Of a stretch of 64,000 nucleotides of DNA, positions 24,570 to 37,700 are shown piece by piece. The DNA is from Diogma glabrata. Its lineage: Eukaryota > Arthropoda > Insecta > Diptera > Cylindrotomidae. The first letter of the stretch is position 1, and every line of letters starts with the position of its first letter. The position numbers and the translations under genes were made by a program. Under the pieces are notes generated by a model. That model saw nothing but the letters and a program-made list of their open reading frames with translations. It ran no database searches and was not told the origin of the DNA. The stretch is from the NCBI GenBank assembly GCA_963693315.1, contig OY856186.1, forward strand, positions 85,112,759-85,176,758. Reading direction: 5' to 3'.

Positions 24570-27479
24570 AACTGCCATCTTAAAATATGGGGCTCTCTAG
24601 AATTGGCAGGATATACAGATAGATAGTTTTTACTAATACATTCAATAGATTTTGGAATTACTTAAAACACGTTTTTATAACTGTCCACAATTTTTTGTTC
24701 TCAAGCTGTTTTAACAATTTCTTTCAAATGTTTTTGAGATTAAATTTTTCTTCAAACACACACCATTCCTACAACTGAACAGAGGCATGAAAAAATGTTT
24801 AGTAAAATCAAATTAAATTTATTGAGACTATCATATACGGGTTTGGTAACAAGCAAAAGCAATTGCAAATTCTAACAAAATCCCCAACGATTTCAACCCG
24901 TGTGAAATATTTCTAATTACCTCCAAAATATTTCAAAATCTACCAAACAAACTACCAGCTGTTACGTTGACTAGAAAAAATTAGAACTGATAGAAAACAC
25001 AAATTCACTGTCCTTAAAAATGTATCATATTCACCTGAGTTTAACTTTTAGGTAATTAAAATATGTATTCCAAAATATCAATAATTAACATATTTATGTT
25101 TGAAAAAAAACCAGACACATAAAAAAATTACGCACTAAAACATTAACTAATTCGTTGGTATAACTTTTAACATTTCCAGCATCATCTATGTAACATAAAC
25201 TCCGTAACCGATCCGTAACCGACCATTAATTTTATTATAATTTAACAAATTTTGCACTAAATTTAAAATAATTTTTTTTTGTAAATTAACCGGATAATAT
25301 TGCGAAGAAGATGTTTCAATTAATATCAATAATTTATTTTCGTAATTAAAATATAGAAAAAAATGTGTTGATCGTTGCAAAGTGATTTCACTATAAATAT
25401 TATTAGATTATTTTTTAAGATAAAACAAAATATCACAACGGCGTGAGAAAATATGAAGATGAACAAAGATCGCTGACTTGAATTTTATGTAAACAAAATT
25501 GTCAACCTGTTTCTAATTCGTTTAGTTTTTTCTAAAAAGCTTCCAACGAGATTTGGTTGGGAATTGATTAATGGTTATAACTAAACATGTAGTCCAATTG
25601 TCGACATCTATAAACCGACAATATAGCAATTAATAATTTGTTTCATCAAAACTGATTCAACAACATTGGAATTTTGTAATTCATTCATCATAAATTACAC
25701 CACAGAAATTCTTTATGAAATTCCGACAACACTTTTCATTTGAACGTAATCGAAACATTTATTGAACAAATACGTTAACGTTTTGAAAAGTAGCTCACCA
25801 ACCACTTCCTTAAAATTTTCTAATTTTACTTAAAAGAATGACCACAACAATGATATGCTGAATAAAAACCTTTCAGTTATGCTATATACAGTCAAATATA
25901 GACTCAAATTTATATATCAAACCACCCTCGTCAATTGTACTCGATTCCTTGAAACTTTTTCGTAAGAAATCATTTTTTTTGTAATGAACAGTAGAAACGA
26001 AAAAGTACATAATTATGATTCATAATTATACATTTTTATTATTATTGTTATTTATAATAATAAATAAGAATTACATTTTTGTTTGTGGGTAATATAAGAA
26101 AAGGTTTGTAAGATTAAGTTGTATTCCATTAAGTTGAATGAATTATTGTGAAATCTTATAAAATTAATGTGTGAGATTTGTTTTATTATTTAAAACATTT
26201 GTTGCACGCAATTTGACAATTGATAACACGATAAATGTTTAGTTTATGTTACTTATTAAGGAAAATAAAAGTTAAATTTGGCTATTTTAAAAATTTCAAA
26301 ATAGAAATTCCTGCTGTGGTTTAAAGTAATAACAACAGTTGGAGTGTAATAATTATTTTAACTTTAATACATTTGCAAAGAGGAGCATAGCATTTTTCAG
26401 ATCAAATACCACCGTCTTGAAAATTATTTGCTTGTTCCTTCCAATAATTCATGGATTATTTTCAAAAGTTTGTTGTTATCAAACGCTGAACATTATCAAT
26501 ATTAACCTTGGTGGTAAATAAGCAATCACCAGTTATCGTAATCCCTGAAATTCTTTGATGATAATTTGTTTCCTTGTTGCTTTGTAAATTTATCTTTTAT
26601 CAAACCATTAATTGGTTTCCTTGTTGCTTTTTAAATTTATCTTTTATCAAACCATAAATTTAAATATAGGTCTATATTTACTTTAAAGCTATGCCACAAA
26701 CGCCCCTTATCTGTTTCAGTTACATTGTTGTTATCAAAATCATGTTAAAAGTTGTTCCACATTTTGGTATAATGTTACAACCTTGTAGAAGTGTAAGAAA
26801 CTATGGTAGGCTTTTAGAAGGTTAATTGATATGACTATTACACAAAACTGTTTTTTGAGTTGGCACATTTGACAAATATAAGAAATGGACGACCCAACAC
26901 CCAACCCAAATATAACTATAAATATAACGCTATAATAGAAGAGATGAGTCTCTTTCATAAAAATTCTTTATAATAGCGTCCACACAATTATTTTATATCT
27001 TCCACGGTTATGGGGGATAAAGTCCAGTGAAGCAGGATTAGTCCAGTGAAGCAGCTTAGTTGATGATTATTTGAATAATGTTGCATACAAGTTAATTAGT
27101 AATAACCCGCAATTTAATTTTTGATAGCAACACATTTATTAAATGTGATTTGTGGCTCTATTTAATCAAACGCAAATGGTGAATTCCGCGGTTATACATA
27201 ATTTATATTTAACAAAATTTATTAACGAGATCCGTTTTGTTTAAATTTTAATGAATATTTTATAAATAATGTTCCTAGTAACAAAAACGGATTGTTTATA
27301 AAATTTGATAATAAAATTATTTATCCTTTAAAACAAAATAATTTTTTATTGATAAAATTTAATTAAGGATCTTTTTACTACAAAGAAAAAACAAAAATCG
27401 AAAGTTAATCTTTTCATTTATTTTTTTTAAACGAAAACATCGCCTGCTATATTAAAAGTTTTGAAATTATATAATGTGA
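24570..27479. other. AT-rich sequence, no gene seen
   Basis: Low-complexity AT-rich DNA. A short tandem duplication of about 46 bp lies at about 26,567-26,660; its unit contains TTTCCTTGTTGCTTT and TTTATCTTTTATCAAACCA. Short frames on both strands have no recognisable domain. Confidence 0.5.
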
Positions 27480-28315
27480 ATGTTTGTTTGCCATAACACT
27501 CCCCTCTTAGTGCCATCGAAGAAAGAAAGATGAAAAAGTAAAAAAAAGGAGAGGTTTTAGTGTGGCGGATCACTAAGCAAGAAAGGGAGTTTAAATTGCT
27601 CTATCGGCTCATGAAATTGTGAATGCAAGGCGAAATAGACGTTGTTGAGGAAAAGAATTCAAATATAATCCTTTTGTTGCGTTTTATTGTTTCCGTAAGG
27701 GTACAAGGAGATGAACAGGATGTGTCCGAAGTGGGTAGAATAGACATCATCTGAAAAGACAATGTTTTGTCTGCACAAGTGATATTAGTACTTAAAGATG
27801 GTGAGTTTTAAGTCCTCTTCAGATTTTCAGAACCTTCATATGGTGCTTGGAGCAATTTACGTACGTAAGAAGACATGCTAGCAAAGCTCGAATCCTTTTG
27901 AAAACGAAAACTTTAGGAGAAAAGTGTCTTGAAGCAAAATAGGGCCGAAAATGATTAAAATTTTGTTTCAGTTGTGAGACGAAATTGGACTGAAGAGTGA
28001 AGTTAGGATTTTAGCTAAAGAATTCCGTTTTATTTAGGATTGTAATCTGTAGCTCGTTTACATTCAAAGAGATTGAATACCAATTAGGCGCCCTGATCAG
28101 TGACGGTAACTGAAGGTGCTCCAAAATAAGCAATTCAATTGAAGTGGTGGGCTGAAGCTACCATTGCAGCAGTTACATCTGGGAGAAGAATGGCTTCAGG
28201 CCATCCAGTATAGGAATCAAAATTTGTAGCGTTTTTCTCAGAAGTAGGAAGTAAACCAACAATGTAAATATATATCTTGAACAATCTTCTAGAGGCTAAG
28301 GTATATCTACCAAGT
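27480..28315 (-). pseudogene. Ty3/gypsy integrase and C-terminal remnant
   Basis: On the minus strand the integrase core reads FQDIYIDIVGLLPTSEKN, then SYTGWPEAILLPDVTAAMVA and FGAPSVTVTDQG (28,060-28,310), matching the HIDIVGPLP and RWPEAIPL / VTTDRG blocks of Ty3/gypsy integrases. Further on, SSYVRKLLQAPYEGSENLKR resembles the chromodomain-like C-terminal end, and near 27,500 SMALRGECYG resembles the usual polyprotein end. Many stops and frameshifts. Protease, RT, RNase H and LTRs were not found, so this is a solitary decayed piece. Confidence 0.75.
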
Positions 28316-28688
28316 GAGTATATGTGTTATTATGGTTTTCCATATTATTCACTGTTTGTGTGCTTTTGTCACTTTTGAATTAAAATGCAATATTTAAAAA
28401 TATACTTTTTACTGTTTATTTTTAATTTTTTATTTTATTAATAATAATATAAACTTCCTTATATTAACAATTTGAATTTGATTTTTTATTTTATTGAACA
28501 TCGATTTCGACTTCCGAAATCCTCAGTTCTTAAATTATTAATACAATTTTTGCTTAAACTATTACTTTTATACTATTTCAACTGCTATTTTTTATTATTA
28601 TGTCATATATTTTGTTAGTTTTAGTGTAGATTTTATCATTTGTTGCTATTGTTTTTATGTTTATATATTTCTATTTCTTCCAATCTAT

Positions 28689-29144
28689 CTAGATGTTGTC
28701 CTTTTCTGTTTTATGTAATATGGTTGAATTTGTGTTGATATTGGTGTATTTGTGTTTTTCTATTTTTAAATATTGGGCATATCTGGATTTTGGATCACTC
28801 TTTTTAATTTCACTGGTGTGTTCAATAAAAATTTTTGTGAAGGACCGCCCCGTCTGACCTATATAAAGCTTACTGCAGTCATCACAAGCAATTTTATAAA
28901 CACCTGTGTCTAAAGTTTGGGTGTTTTTGGTTTTTAGGAAATTTTCTATTTTATTTTTGTTTTTGTAAGCTGCAATATATCCATATTTTTTTAATGTTTT
29001 TTGCATTATTTTAAATGTTGTTTTATTATATGTAACACCTATGTATATTCTGCCTGCTAAGTAAGAACATAAGGTATAACAAAAAGATAAAACCAACAGC
29101 ACCAAATATAGGAAGATTACCAAAAATACACAAACCAGATACAC
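28689..29144 (-). pseudogene. PLE-2 GIY-YIG domain, inverted arm copy
   Basis: Carries YGYIAAYKNKNKIENFLKTK, then GVYKIACDDCSKLYIGQTGRSF: the GIY-YIG motif with the CxxC pair typical of EN+ PLEs. The first 33 residues of the frame cross the junction and read antisense to the RT, so the real homology starts near 29,057. Compared with the plus arm it has several substitutions and its frame ends early near 28,689. Confidence 0.75.
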
Positions 29145-30063
29145 CGATAAGACTATTAATTAATTTCACCACAACACCAATATACAGAATAGCGAAGTAC
29201 ATAAACAGACTGTTGAAGTATCACATAAAATTTGATAACAGTTATTTAGTAGAAAATAACACAGAATTAATCAATAGAATAGAACCAATAATAATACCTC
29301 ACAACGCAAAATTAGCATCGCCTGATATGACCAACATGTATTCTAATATACCAATAAAAGCTGCAATAAATATAACAAAAAATATGTTAATAAAAAATGG
29401 TTTAAACCCAGCAGATACACAAGAAATAATAAATATAATAACCGAAATAACAAAACAAAACTATTTCACACATAACAATTAGTATTATCAACAAACAGAA
29501 GGATTACCTATGTGGAGCCCACTATCTGGAACTTTAGCCGAAATATATTTCAACGATTTTGAATCAAAATATATACATAATAACATAAATCCACACAAAG
29601 AAAAAATCATTTATTGGTATCGCTAAGTTGATGATATAATTTTATTATTCAAAAGAACGAATAGACAGCTTAATCTATTACACCAATACATAAACAGCTA
29701 CAACCTTCCATTAAATTCACGTTAGAAAATGAAGAAAATAAGACAATAAATGTTTTGGATTTATCAATCAAAAATGTAGATTCAAAACACACATTCAAAA
29801 TATTTCGAAAACCAACCCTAACGGTTCTAACAATAAATATTAAATGACATCATCCATACCAACATAAACTAGCTGCAAACAACCACATGATCAATAGATT
29901 GAACAATATACCAATGAATGCAGAAAATTATCAAGACGAATTAAATAACATGAAAAAATAGCCAGTTAAAACGGATATAAAAATGAAATAATTGACAAAC
30001 TAAATAGAAAATATAAAAACAAGAAAAATTTGCGAACCCTAACAACATTTAAGTATGAAGAAA
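29058..30063 (+). pseudogene. PLE-2 reverse transcriptase, 5'-truncated
   Basis: Begins within RT at PNIGRLPKIHKP, then TPIRLLINF, MTNMYSNIPIKAA (motif A region, the usual DVxxLYTNIP with Asp kept as D-M), GLPMWSPLSGTLAEIYF (motif B) and YWYR-stop-VDDI (motif C). Stops are present at 29,480 and at the Tyr of YVDD near 29,625, so it is inactive. The upstream N-terminal third is missing. Confidence 0.75.
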
Positions 30064-30118
30064 ACTTAGCAGGCAAAAATACGTAGGCGTAACATACAAT
30101 AAAACAACATTTAAAATA

Positions 30119-30553
30119 ATGCAAAAAACTTTAAAAAAATATGGATATATTGCAGCTTACAAAAACAAAAATAAAATAGAAAATTACCTAAAAACCAAGA
30201 ACACCCAAACCTTAGACACAGGTGTTTATAAAATTACCTGTGATGACTGCAGTAAATTTTATATAGGTCTGACGGGGCGGTCCTTCACAAAAATCTTTAT
30301 TGAACACACCAGTGAAATTAACAAGAGGGATCCAAAATCCAGATATGCCCAATATTTAAAAATAGAAAAACACAAATACACCAATATCAAAACAAATTTA
30401 ACCATATTACATAAAAAAAGAAAAGGACAACATCTAGATAGATTGGAAGAAATAGAAATATATAAACATAAAAACAATAGCAACATTTTAAATGATAAAA
30501 TCAACACTAACACTAACAAAATATTTGACATAATAATAAAAAATAGCAGTTGA
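30119..30553 (+). pseudogene. PLE-2 GIY-YIG endonuclease domain, plus arm
   Basis: An open frame of 144 residues: YGYIAAYKNKNKIENYL, then GVYKITCDDCSKFYIGLTGR, IEHTSEINKRDP and a C-terminal EEIEIYKH. GIY-YIG domains of PLEs nick target DNA. The Arg normally found after YIGxT appears replaced (FTKIFIEH), which would impair catalysis. It is followed by a 3' UTR holding a hammerhead-like motif at about 30,605-30,627. Confidence 0.75.
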
Positions 30554-30599
30554 AATAATATATAAGTAATAGTTTAAGCAAAAACTGTAATAATAATTT

Positions 30600-30640
30600 A
30601 AAAACTGAGGATGACGTAAGTCGAAATCGATATTCAATAA
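30600..30640 (+). ncRNA. Hammerhead-like motif of PLE-2, diverged
   Basis: Order: CTGAGGA, T, GAC-GTAA-GTC (stem-loop II), GAAA, TCGA (4-nt loop), TA, then T pairing with the A before the core. This is the same layout as in lineage 1, but stem I beyond two base pairs is weak. In the inverted arm (about 28,510-28,535) stem II is altered and the nucleotide at the cleavage position is G, which should prevent cleavage. Confidence 0.45.
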
Positions 30641-30755
30641 AATAAAAAATCAAATTCAAATTGTTACTATAAGGAAGTTTATATTATTATTAATAAAATA
30701 AAAATGAAAAATAAACAGTAAAAAGTATATTTTTAAATATTGCATTTTAATACCA

Positions 30756-31189
30756 AAAGAGATTGATTATGCTGAGAAAGCTCAGTCTTTTGATATGCGA
30801 GAAAGTTTTGTGCCGTTTGTCATACATTCCGTTTAATGGATGTCCAAATGATTGTAACAGTAAGGCGATTGACAGGATATTTAAAACAGATTGGGGAAGT
30901 GCTTTGGAACAAACGGTTACCGTTACCAGCAGAGATATAACACAAAATAGTTTTATCAGTATAATTATCAAAAATAAGGGAAAAGATCGAAATTTTAGCT
31001 TGAGACTACTGTCTACAAATTTTTTAAGCTCAATGTTATTGAACTGAACATCATCAATTTCATCAAAGTTAATTTTTTTTTGTACTTGATATTTCTTCTA
31101 CACCAAGAATATTTGATATATGATCTCTGAAAAATGTGCTACAACATTTAATACAAAGAGTACAGAAAACCTTAGTAAATAGAATTTAG
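30756..31189. other. Short segment between PLE-2 and the RTE fragment
   Basis: A 94-residue frame on the plus strand (30,763-31,047) contains SYIPFNGCPNDCNSKAIDRI but matches nothing I recognise. It may be part of an unrecognised element. No function is proposed. Confidence 0.4.
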
Positions 31190-32090
31190 AATCTAAACCA
31201 GTGTTACTTTTGAGAATTTAATGCTGTTTGCTGACGATATTGAACTCGTTTCTGATGATGTAGTAAAATTGAGATCTTTTACATCGGAAAAGACACATTA
31301 GAAAGTAATGGACTGGAAATGAGTCACACAAAAACAGAAAATATGCATCTATCATTCAGTGACCCTTTTGCCCCATCTCCTGATATTTGGATAAATTGAA
31401 AAGTTATGCCATTACATATGAGCTTCAAATATATTGGTTCAATTATAAATAAATATGGTCCTTGTGATGTAGACGTAAACCACAAAAAGTCTGCTATAGT
31501 TTGTGACAGAAAAATGCCACTAAAGCTAAAAGGCAAACTATTGATAGCAATAAAACCAACGCTGACTTATAAAGCAAAATGTTGGACTTTCTACGATAAG
31601 TTTGACAAACAACTCACAAACGCAGAGATAAAGATGCTCAAAATGTTCATAAGTGTCACAAAATTAGACCACATTACGAGCGAGCGCATAAGGGAATCGT
31701 TGCATGTGATAGAAACTATAGTTGAAAATGTCAAACAAGAACAAATCACATGGTTTGAAAATGTATATGCCAAAGATGAATCACATGTGACTAATAAGGC
31801 TCTGAAGCTTGATCTGCCGAGGTTGCGAAGAAGAGGAAGACCGAGACCCACATGGAGCCAGCATATGGAACAGCATCAACATTGGCATGGATTGACCGAG
31901 GAAGAACGGGTCGACATGCGGAATAATAGAATGTCTTTGCGATCCGGAAAAAATAATTAATTGTATATATTTTTGGGTAAATGTTTAAATGCTAACCCTA
32001 GAGGTGAAGATCACCAAAAAAACTAGGACGCCTTATTATATCATTTGGTTGATATTTTAATAAAAGCAAGGAGGAAGGAGAATGATGTGT
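31190..32090 (+). mobile_element. RTE-type LINE, 3' fragment
   Basis: Starts with RT motif C, LLFADDIELVSDDVVKL (about 31,222), then passes through stops into an open C-terminal region (31,406-31,960): FKYIGSIINKYGPCDVDVNH, CDRKMPLKLKGKL, then TKLDHITSERIRESLHV and RRRGRPRPTWSQHM. These blocks are characteristic of the C-terminus of RTE-like LINEs. The 3' end reads AAGCAAGGAGGAAGGAGAAT followed by GATG, like the short 3' tails of RTE elements. 5'-truncated, no intact ORF. Confidence 0.8.
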
Positions 32091-34710
32091 TGTCATCGAC
32101 TAGAGTGTTGTCATCAACTAGATATCTTTTCTAAAAAAGAAACCGAAAATGCGATCAGAAAATGTTGAAATTGTGCTTGATAATATCCAGTATTATGTTA
32201 AAAACCAATCAAGGCATCATCTGATCCTGTGGCAAACAAACTACTGCAACCTGATTTTACCCCAATATGTATTGCGGACAGAATACAGCATAAACACCAC
32301 CTTGCAATCCAAATTAAGCTCACGATCTAAACTGAAAACGCCCTTGTAAATCAAATGCATTTAACCCAGCATCTATGCTGTACTTCCAAATAACATCTTA
32401 AATACAAATACGCAAGGTTTAATAATGTTTTTTTGTACAACTACTTTAGAGTTTATCAAACATCTGTTGAGATTCGTTAATTTAAATGTAAAATAAAAAT
32501 ACTTAGAAACGAGTAAAACAAGGGGAGTTCTCTCGTCTTCATTATTCGCAATCTCTATCTAAATAATTTATAGACGTATTTAGTTCCCTGCTCTAATCCT
32601 AATTTAAGAGATTTTAAATCGTTCAGAAAAATTTTATGAAGTATATTAAGTGTTCTTTCGAGAAAATACGACCTCTCTCAGCTGGCTGGGCTCCATTATG
32701 GCTTTGAAACATCTAGGTATCTATTGACAGGAATTATGCAATATCTTTGTCGTTTAATATTACCGTTTAAATTATGTCTTCGATGAATCTCACGTTTATG
32801 AAATTTCCACAGATCCTGATATGGTTTTCCCGCGGACGGATAAATACAATTATTGAATTTTGACTGTGTGGTTTTACACGTCTTTAAACTGTATTCGTCT
32901 TATAGTGAACTCTTTTCGATAAGTCGAAAAGAATTCATAATTATATTTACTATATATTCTATAATTAAAAACAAAAATTTCATATGTGATTCTATACATT
33001 TCAAAATTTGCCGATACATTCGTTTTATGTTACTGTGAGACATTTTTTTTAAATAAAAATAAAATCGAATCGGTTCCGTTTAGTTTGGTTAGATGATTAC
33101 ATGCTATGTACATTGTATGTAATATTAAAGTAAAATTTGTTTCCATTACAAAAAAAAGATTGTTGAGATACATTTTTATTTGTTTGAAGAAAACAAAAAG
33201 GAAATAGATAAGCTTTCTAATAATCAGTCAGGTGAAATATTTTTTTTTGTTAATGCAAACGAAATATTTGAATGTAATGTAATGATGATGATATCAAATA
33301 AAAACCGAATTTTGAATAATTAATGAAACAGTTCTAGTTAAACATACAATAGTAGATCTCGTATTGTCAAAATAGAAAGTAAAAACAACAAGATTTAAAG
33401 TTAAAGATTAGGGACTATTCTTCGGTGTTCAATTTTACACTTCATCAACAGAAATATTAGATTAACTGAGTATGAAGAAAAAACGTAACCACTAGTAAAC
33501 ACTTCTTCAAGCTACTTAAATTAACGTTAATCAAGAAATTGTTGATTGTTTTATTTATTTTCAAAAATTACCTGAAACGAAAAATAAATAAAAATCTCAT
33601 TAGTACAACATATAAGCAAATTCCTTAACTTTAATGAGTATAGGTTCAAACCACTTCAAAGAAATTAAATTAAGTTATACAGAAACACATCAGTATGTTC
33701 AAATTTTTTTCAAAAATTATAATAAATGTAATTTAAATAATTTCATGTTAATTATACAGACATCGAGCCCTTCAAACAAAAATTAATAGATCTCTCTAGA
33801 GAGTAATCAACATGTCGCATATAAATTTTTTTTCTTATATTGTTAATGACATTAAAAATAATTTATGGAGTAATAACGGTAAACATAATTTCCAATTTAC
33901 ACGAAATTAACATAATTAATTAAGAAGTTAATGATCCAATTTATATATAAATAAAATAGTAAGAAATGCTCTTAATCATATTTATAGTAGTGATGTAAAA
34001 TAAGTGCTACAATCTGTTGACTTATAATTGAAGATGTCAAATAGTTTTATGATTGTGATTAAGGTTCAATTAATTAAAAAAAAAGTTATCTTTTTTGGTT
34101 AAAATTTAACATAGTCGAGTGGGGTGTCATTTAGAAGTGCACTTTATTAATTAACATAAATTATTAATGAAAAATATTTTTATAGTGATCAGGAGATCTG
34201 TGATGGTGCGAGTCTGAACGTAAAGATAACAAAGAGGAAAGTGAAAAAACCTTAAAACCTCGGAAGTGAATATTGCTTAAATCGATCAGGGCCACCCAGC
34301 CGGAAATATTTAAAACTAAAGTCGTTAATTGCGAAATAGGGCATCCCTTGCAGTTGGTAGACCAATGGGCAAAAGTTTTTGCTGCTCCCGGCGTACATTA
34401 GAGTTGGTTAGAGTAGCATAAAATGGGAGTGAATTTTTCGAATAAAGTAGAGGAATTATATAAAATAACAATTCGTAAAGTTTTTGTAAAACTAAAACTA
34501 TGCTGGGAACAAAAATGATTAAGTGTTATTTTTCGTTGACGTGAGACATTTGGAGTTCAGGCTGATTAGAATTAGTGCACAAATTTATGCACGAAGACTT
34601 GTTAAGTTTTGACACCTTTAATTAAAAGTTTTTGACTCTTGAGTATCTAAATATTCCAAAATATAATATGAAAACAAGTCCCCTAAAATAAATAATTTCC
34701 TTTTATTTTT
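32091..34710. other. AT-rich sequence, no gene seen
   Basis: Low-complexity DNA. The stretch at 34,185-34,440 is GC-richer than its surroundings, but no open frame or repeat partner was noticed. Confidence 0.5.
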
Positions 34711-34739
34711 TAGGTAGATTTCATATAAAAATCTACCTA
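34711..34739. repeat. 29-bp dispersed hairpin repeat, copy 2
   Basis: TAGGTAGATTTCATATAAAA followed by ATCTACCTA; the arms TAGGTAGATTT and AAATCTACCTA pair perfectly. It is followed by TTGCAATG and a TGCCAAACGACTATATATGA-like block, both shared with the copy at 52,814 (reverse orientation). It lies 92 bp from the left end of the PLE array. Confidence 0.7.
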
Positions 34740-34880
34740 TTGCAATGGGCTTCATCTGGGAATTTCGGAAAAATTTTTGTGCCAAACGACTATATATGAT
34801 AAGCGGAGACGAAAAAACATAAAAAAAAAATATTTTATTATTTTGTTTTTCCTCAATTTACCCCGTTTGATTGAATATAA

Positions 34881-34940
34881 TTTTTATTATTAAATCTATA
34901 TATTTCGGGCTAGGCCCATCTTCAGGATTATTAATAAAAA
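34881..34940 (-). ncRNA. Hammerhead ribozyme-like motif, array 3' end (minus)
   Basis: Identical to the motif described at 43,684-43,743. Its core CTGAAGA...GAAA lies at 34,903-34,925 on the minus strand. Confidence 0.6.
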
Positions 34941-35088
34941 TAATAAAAAATTATATCACAATAAGAAAATAAAGTTTTTGACATAAATTATATAAACAAA
35001 AAACGATATACAATTTAACATGAGTTACTATGTTATAATTAACTTAAAAAATGGTAATCAAGTGAAAAGCTTAAAGTTACTTTAAATT

Positions 35089-37556
35089 TTAGAACAATCG
35101 GATTAAATTAAAATAATTATTCGAAAAATCCTTCTTATCACTTTTAAAATTACAAATTGTTTCTTCATTTTTTATGATTTGGCACACCTCGTGTATCTGT
35201 AATTTAGTTTTATTTCTTTCCTTAGCCAAAATTTGAACATCATCGAATTTAAATTCATGTTTATTTTCTATAGAATGTTTAGCAAGTGCAGAACAATTAT
35301 TAGTAACTGAAGTTTTTTTAGAATCATATTTATGTTGATCCATACGAACACCTAATTTTTGAATTGTTTCACCAATATATGTTGTGTTACAGTTATTACA
35401 ATCAACCTTATAAACAACACCACTATGTTGTTCTTTAGGTATTTTTGATTTTGAATTTGTAAAACTATAACTATTTTTATTTTTAGGCCTCATAGCCATT
35501 TTAATATTAGGAACAAACTGTGAACAAGAGCGAGAAAGTGTTTCGCTTAGACCCGGAACATAAGTTAATGATGCATATTTATTTAAATTTTCATTATTTG
35601 ATACCATATTATTAGTTGTTTGATCAAGTGATAGATAATTATAACTATGACCCAATTGATTTAAATTAGTATTACGAACCTGACTAATCATTTTATCAAT
35701 TAAACTTTTAGGGTAGTTATTAGTACGAAGTATGTTATAAATTATTTTTAAATTATCATTCCAAAAGTTTATATGGCTATGTCGAAATATTTTTCGAATA
35801 AAAGATTTAGCTACATTTAACTTCATATTACGTGGATGTGTAGAATAGTAATTTAATAATCGATTAGAAGCAATCTCTTTATGATACCAATTAGTTATAA
35901 TCTTTCCATTATCCAAATGATGAATACTTAAATCCAAATAATTTAATATGCTATTTTGTTCAACTTCATATGTGAATCTGATTTTAGGATCATACGAATG
36001 CAATGCATCAAGGACCATTTGTATTTTATTTTCAGGAATAGATGTAATATGGTCATCAACATATGAATACCAAAAAAGTGGAGTAAAATCAATTTTAAGG
36101 AATGCTTGATTTATGACATCATCAAGAACACATTGTACCAAAATTGGTGCTAAACTAGACCCCATAAATAAACCATTCTTCATTTTCATAAATTTTTCTT
36201 CATATTTAAAGTAGTTACAATCAATCAAACAAAAACTTAAAAGATTCAGAAATTCTTTCTTAGGAATTTTTGTATTTGTACTAATGCATTCATCAAAATC
36301 TCTTTCAATTATTTTTAATGCCAATTGAGGTGAGATATTTGTAAAACAGTTAGTTACATCAAATGAAATCAATTTAAATTCTTCAGGAATATTTTGTTTG
36401 ATAATTTTCTTAACAAATTGTGTAGAATTTTTTAAAGTATATTTAGAAGTAAACGAAACTCTCAAAACTCTTGACAGAAATCTAGCCAATTTATAACATG
36501 GAGAATTTATAGTAGAGATAACTGGACGTATATTTCTATTAGGTTTATGTATTTTAATTTGACCAAAAATACGAGGAGGAATTGAAATATAAGTTTTGAG
36601 ATTCTTAGCCATTTCTTGTGTAATATATTGGTGCGTTTTATTATTCAATGTACTAATCAATCTATTATTTTTTCTTTCAAGTGTTGCCGTTGGATCAATA
36701 CGTAATATCTCAAAACTCTCATCATCATTTAGTAATTGATTCATTTTATCTTCATATTCAGATAAGTTAGCAATAATTGTAATATTACCTTTATCACTTG
36801 TTGAAATGTGGATATCTGGATTTTCCTTTAAGAACTTAGTTGTTTTTTTCATTGCCATTAAAAGGAACTTATCAATACGATTAAATTTTGTTTTATTTTT
36901 TATATGATTTGTGATAATATAAGTCAAATGAGAACGCATTTGCTTACGTAAATGATCATCAGTATATTTTGAAATAATAAACTCTATGTCAGCAATTAAT
37001 TCTAATGTTGGTATTTGTTTAATGGGAAGTGTAAATTTAGGACCCAAACTCAAAAGAATCATCATCTCCTTTGGTACATCTTTATCTGATATATTTTGAA
37101 TAAATTTTTCATCTAAATTAATATTTTCCAATGTTTCTTGTTCAAGTTGTAAACGTACAAATTTAGTGTATAAATGTTTGTTATTTTGTGTAAGAAATTC
37201 ATTAAATTGTATTGTTTCTTGTACATCAGGTGCGCAAAAATCCTTAAGATATTTTATATTAAAATTACAGTCAGCAATTTAGCATTTAAAATCACTTTAT
37301 TTAGTTGTTGCACAGCATTATAAACTTTAGAATGTGCTTCTTTACATTTTGAATTAATCGAAATTCGTTGTGTTTTATGTAAAATAAAAATTGGAGTAAT
37401 ATTCCATCTTCTACATTTAAGCAAAAACACAAGACGCGCCATTTGATAAGCTAATGTTTTAATACTAATCAATTCATTTTGATTAGAGATGTTTAGCTCA
37501 TTAGACATATTTTGTCGCGAAATATCCATTTGGTTTGAGAGTGGATCACAATTCAT
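35089..37556 (-). pseudogene. PLE-1 RT/GIY-YIG polyprotein, unit 1, one frameshift
   Basis: Same protein as the intact copy at 43,828-46,296 but with one base missing near 37,280 (GCTAAATTGCTG instead of GCTGAAATTGCTG). This splits it into a 5' part beginning at the ATG at 37,556 and a 3' part that stays open to 35,089. All RT and GIY-YIG motifs lie in the 3' part: SFDVTNCFTNIS, GLFMGSSLAPI, YVDD, GVVYKVDC and YIGET. Two further differences from the intact copy are Thr for Lys in SIKTLAYQ and Ser for Phe in HKYDSKK. Confidence 0.9.
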
Positions 37557-37640
37557 ATTATAAACTTGTTTAGCCGGGTTTAAAATTTTATATTTTATTA
37601 TTTTGTTTTTCCTCAATTTACCCCGTTTGATTGAATATAA

Positions 37641-37700
37641 TTTTTATTATTAAATCTATATATTTCGGGCTAGGCCCATCTTCAGGATTATTAATAAAAA
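37641..37700 (-). ncRNA. Hammerhead ribozyme-like motif, junction of units 1 and 2
   Basis: Core at 37,663-37,685 on the minus strand, identical to 43,699-43,721. It lies between the upstream unit's stop codon and the next unit's start. Confidence 0.6.

Larger units (their letters stand above)
28379..30755 (+). mobile_element. Penelope-like element, lineage 2, with inverted 3' arms
   Basis: The plus strand from 29,058 to 30,755 carries a 5'-truncated PLE: RT then GIY-YIG. The minus strand from 29,057 to 28,379 is an inverted copy of its 3' part (GIY-YIG domain plus 3' UTR). The arms (about 680 bp: 28,379-29,057 and about 30,064-30,755) end symmetrically in TAAAATGCAATATTTAAAAA and its complement. 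Inverted, 5'-truncated partner copies are typical of PLEs. Degenerate, so probably inactive. Confidence 0.8.

Noticed and set aside
30763..31047. A 94-residue gene containing NGCPNDCNSK
   Set aside because: No known family, an equal-length antisense frame, and a position squeezed between two retroelements; kept only as a note.
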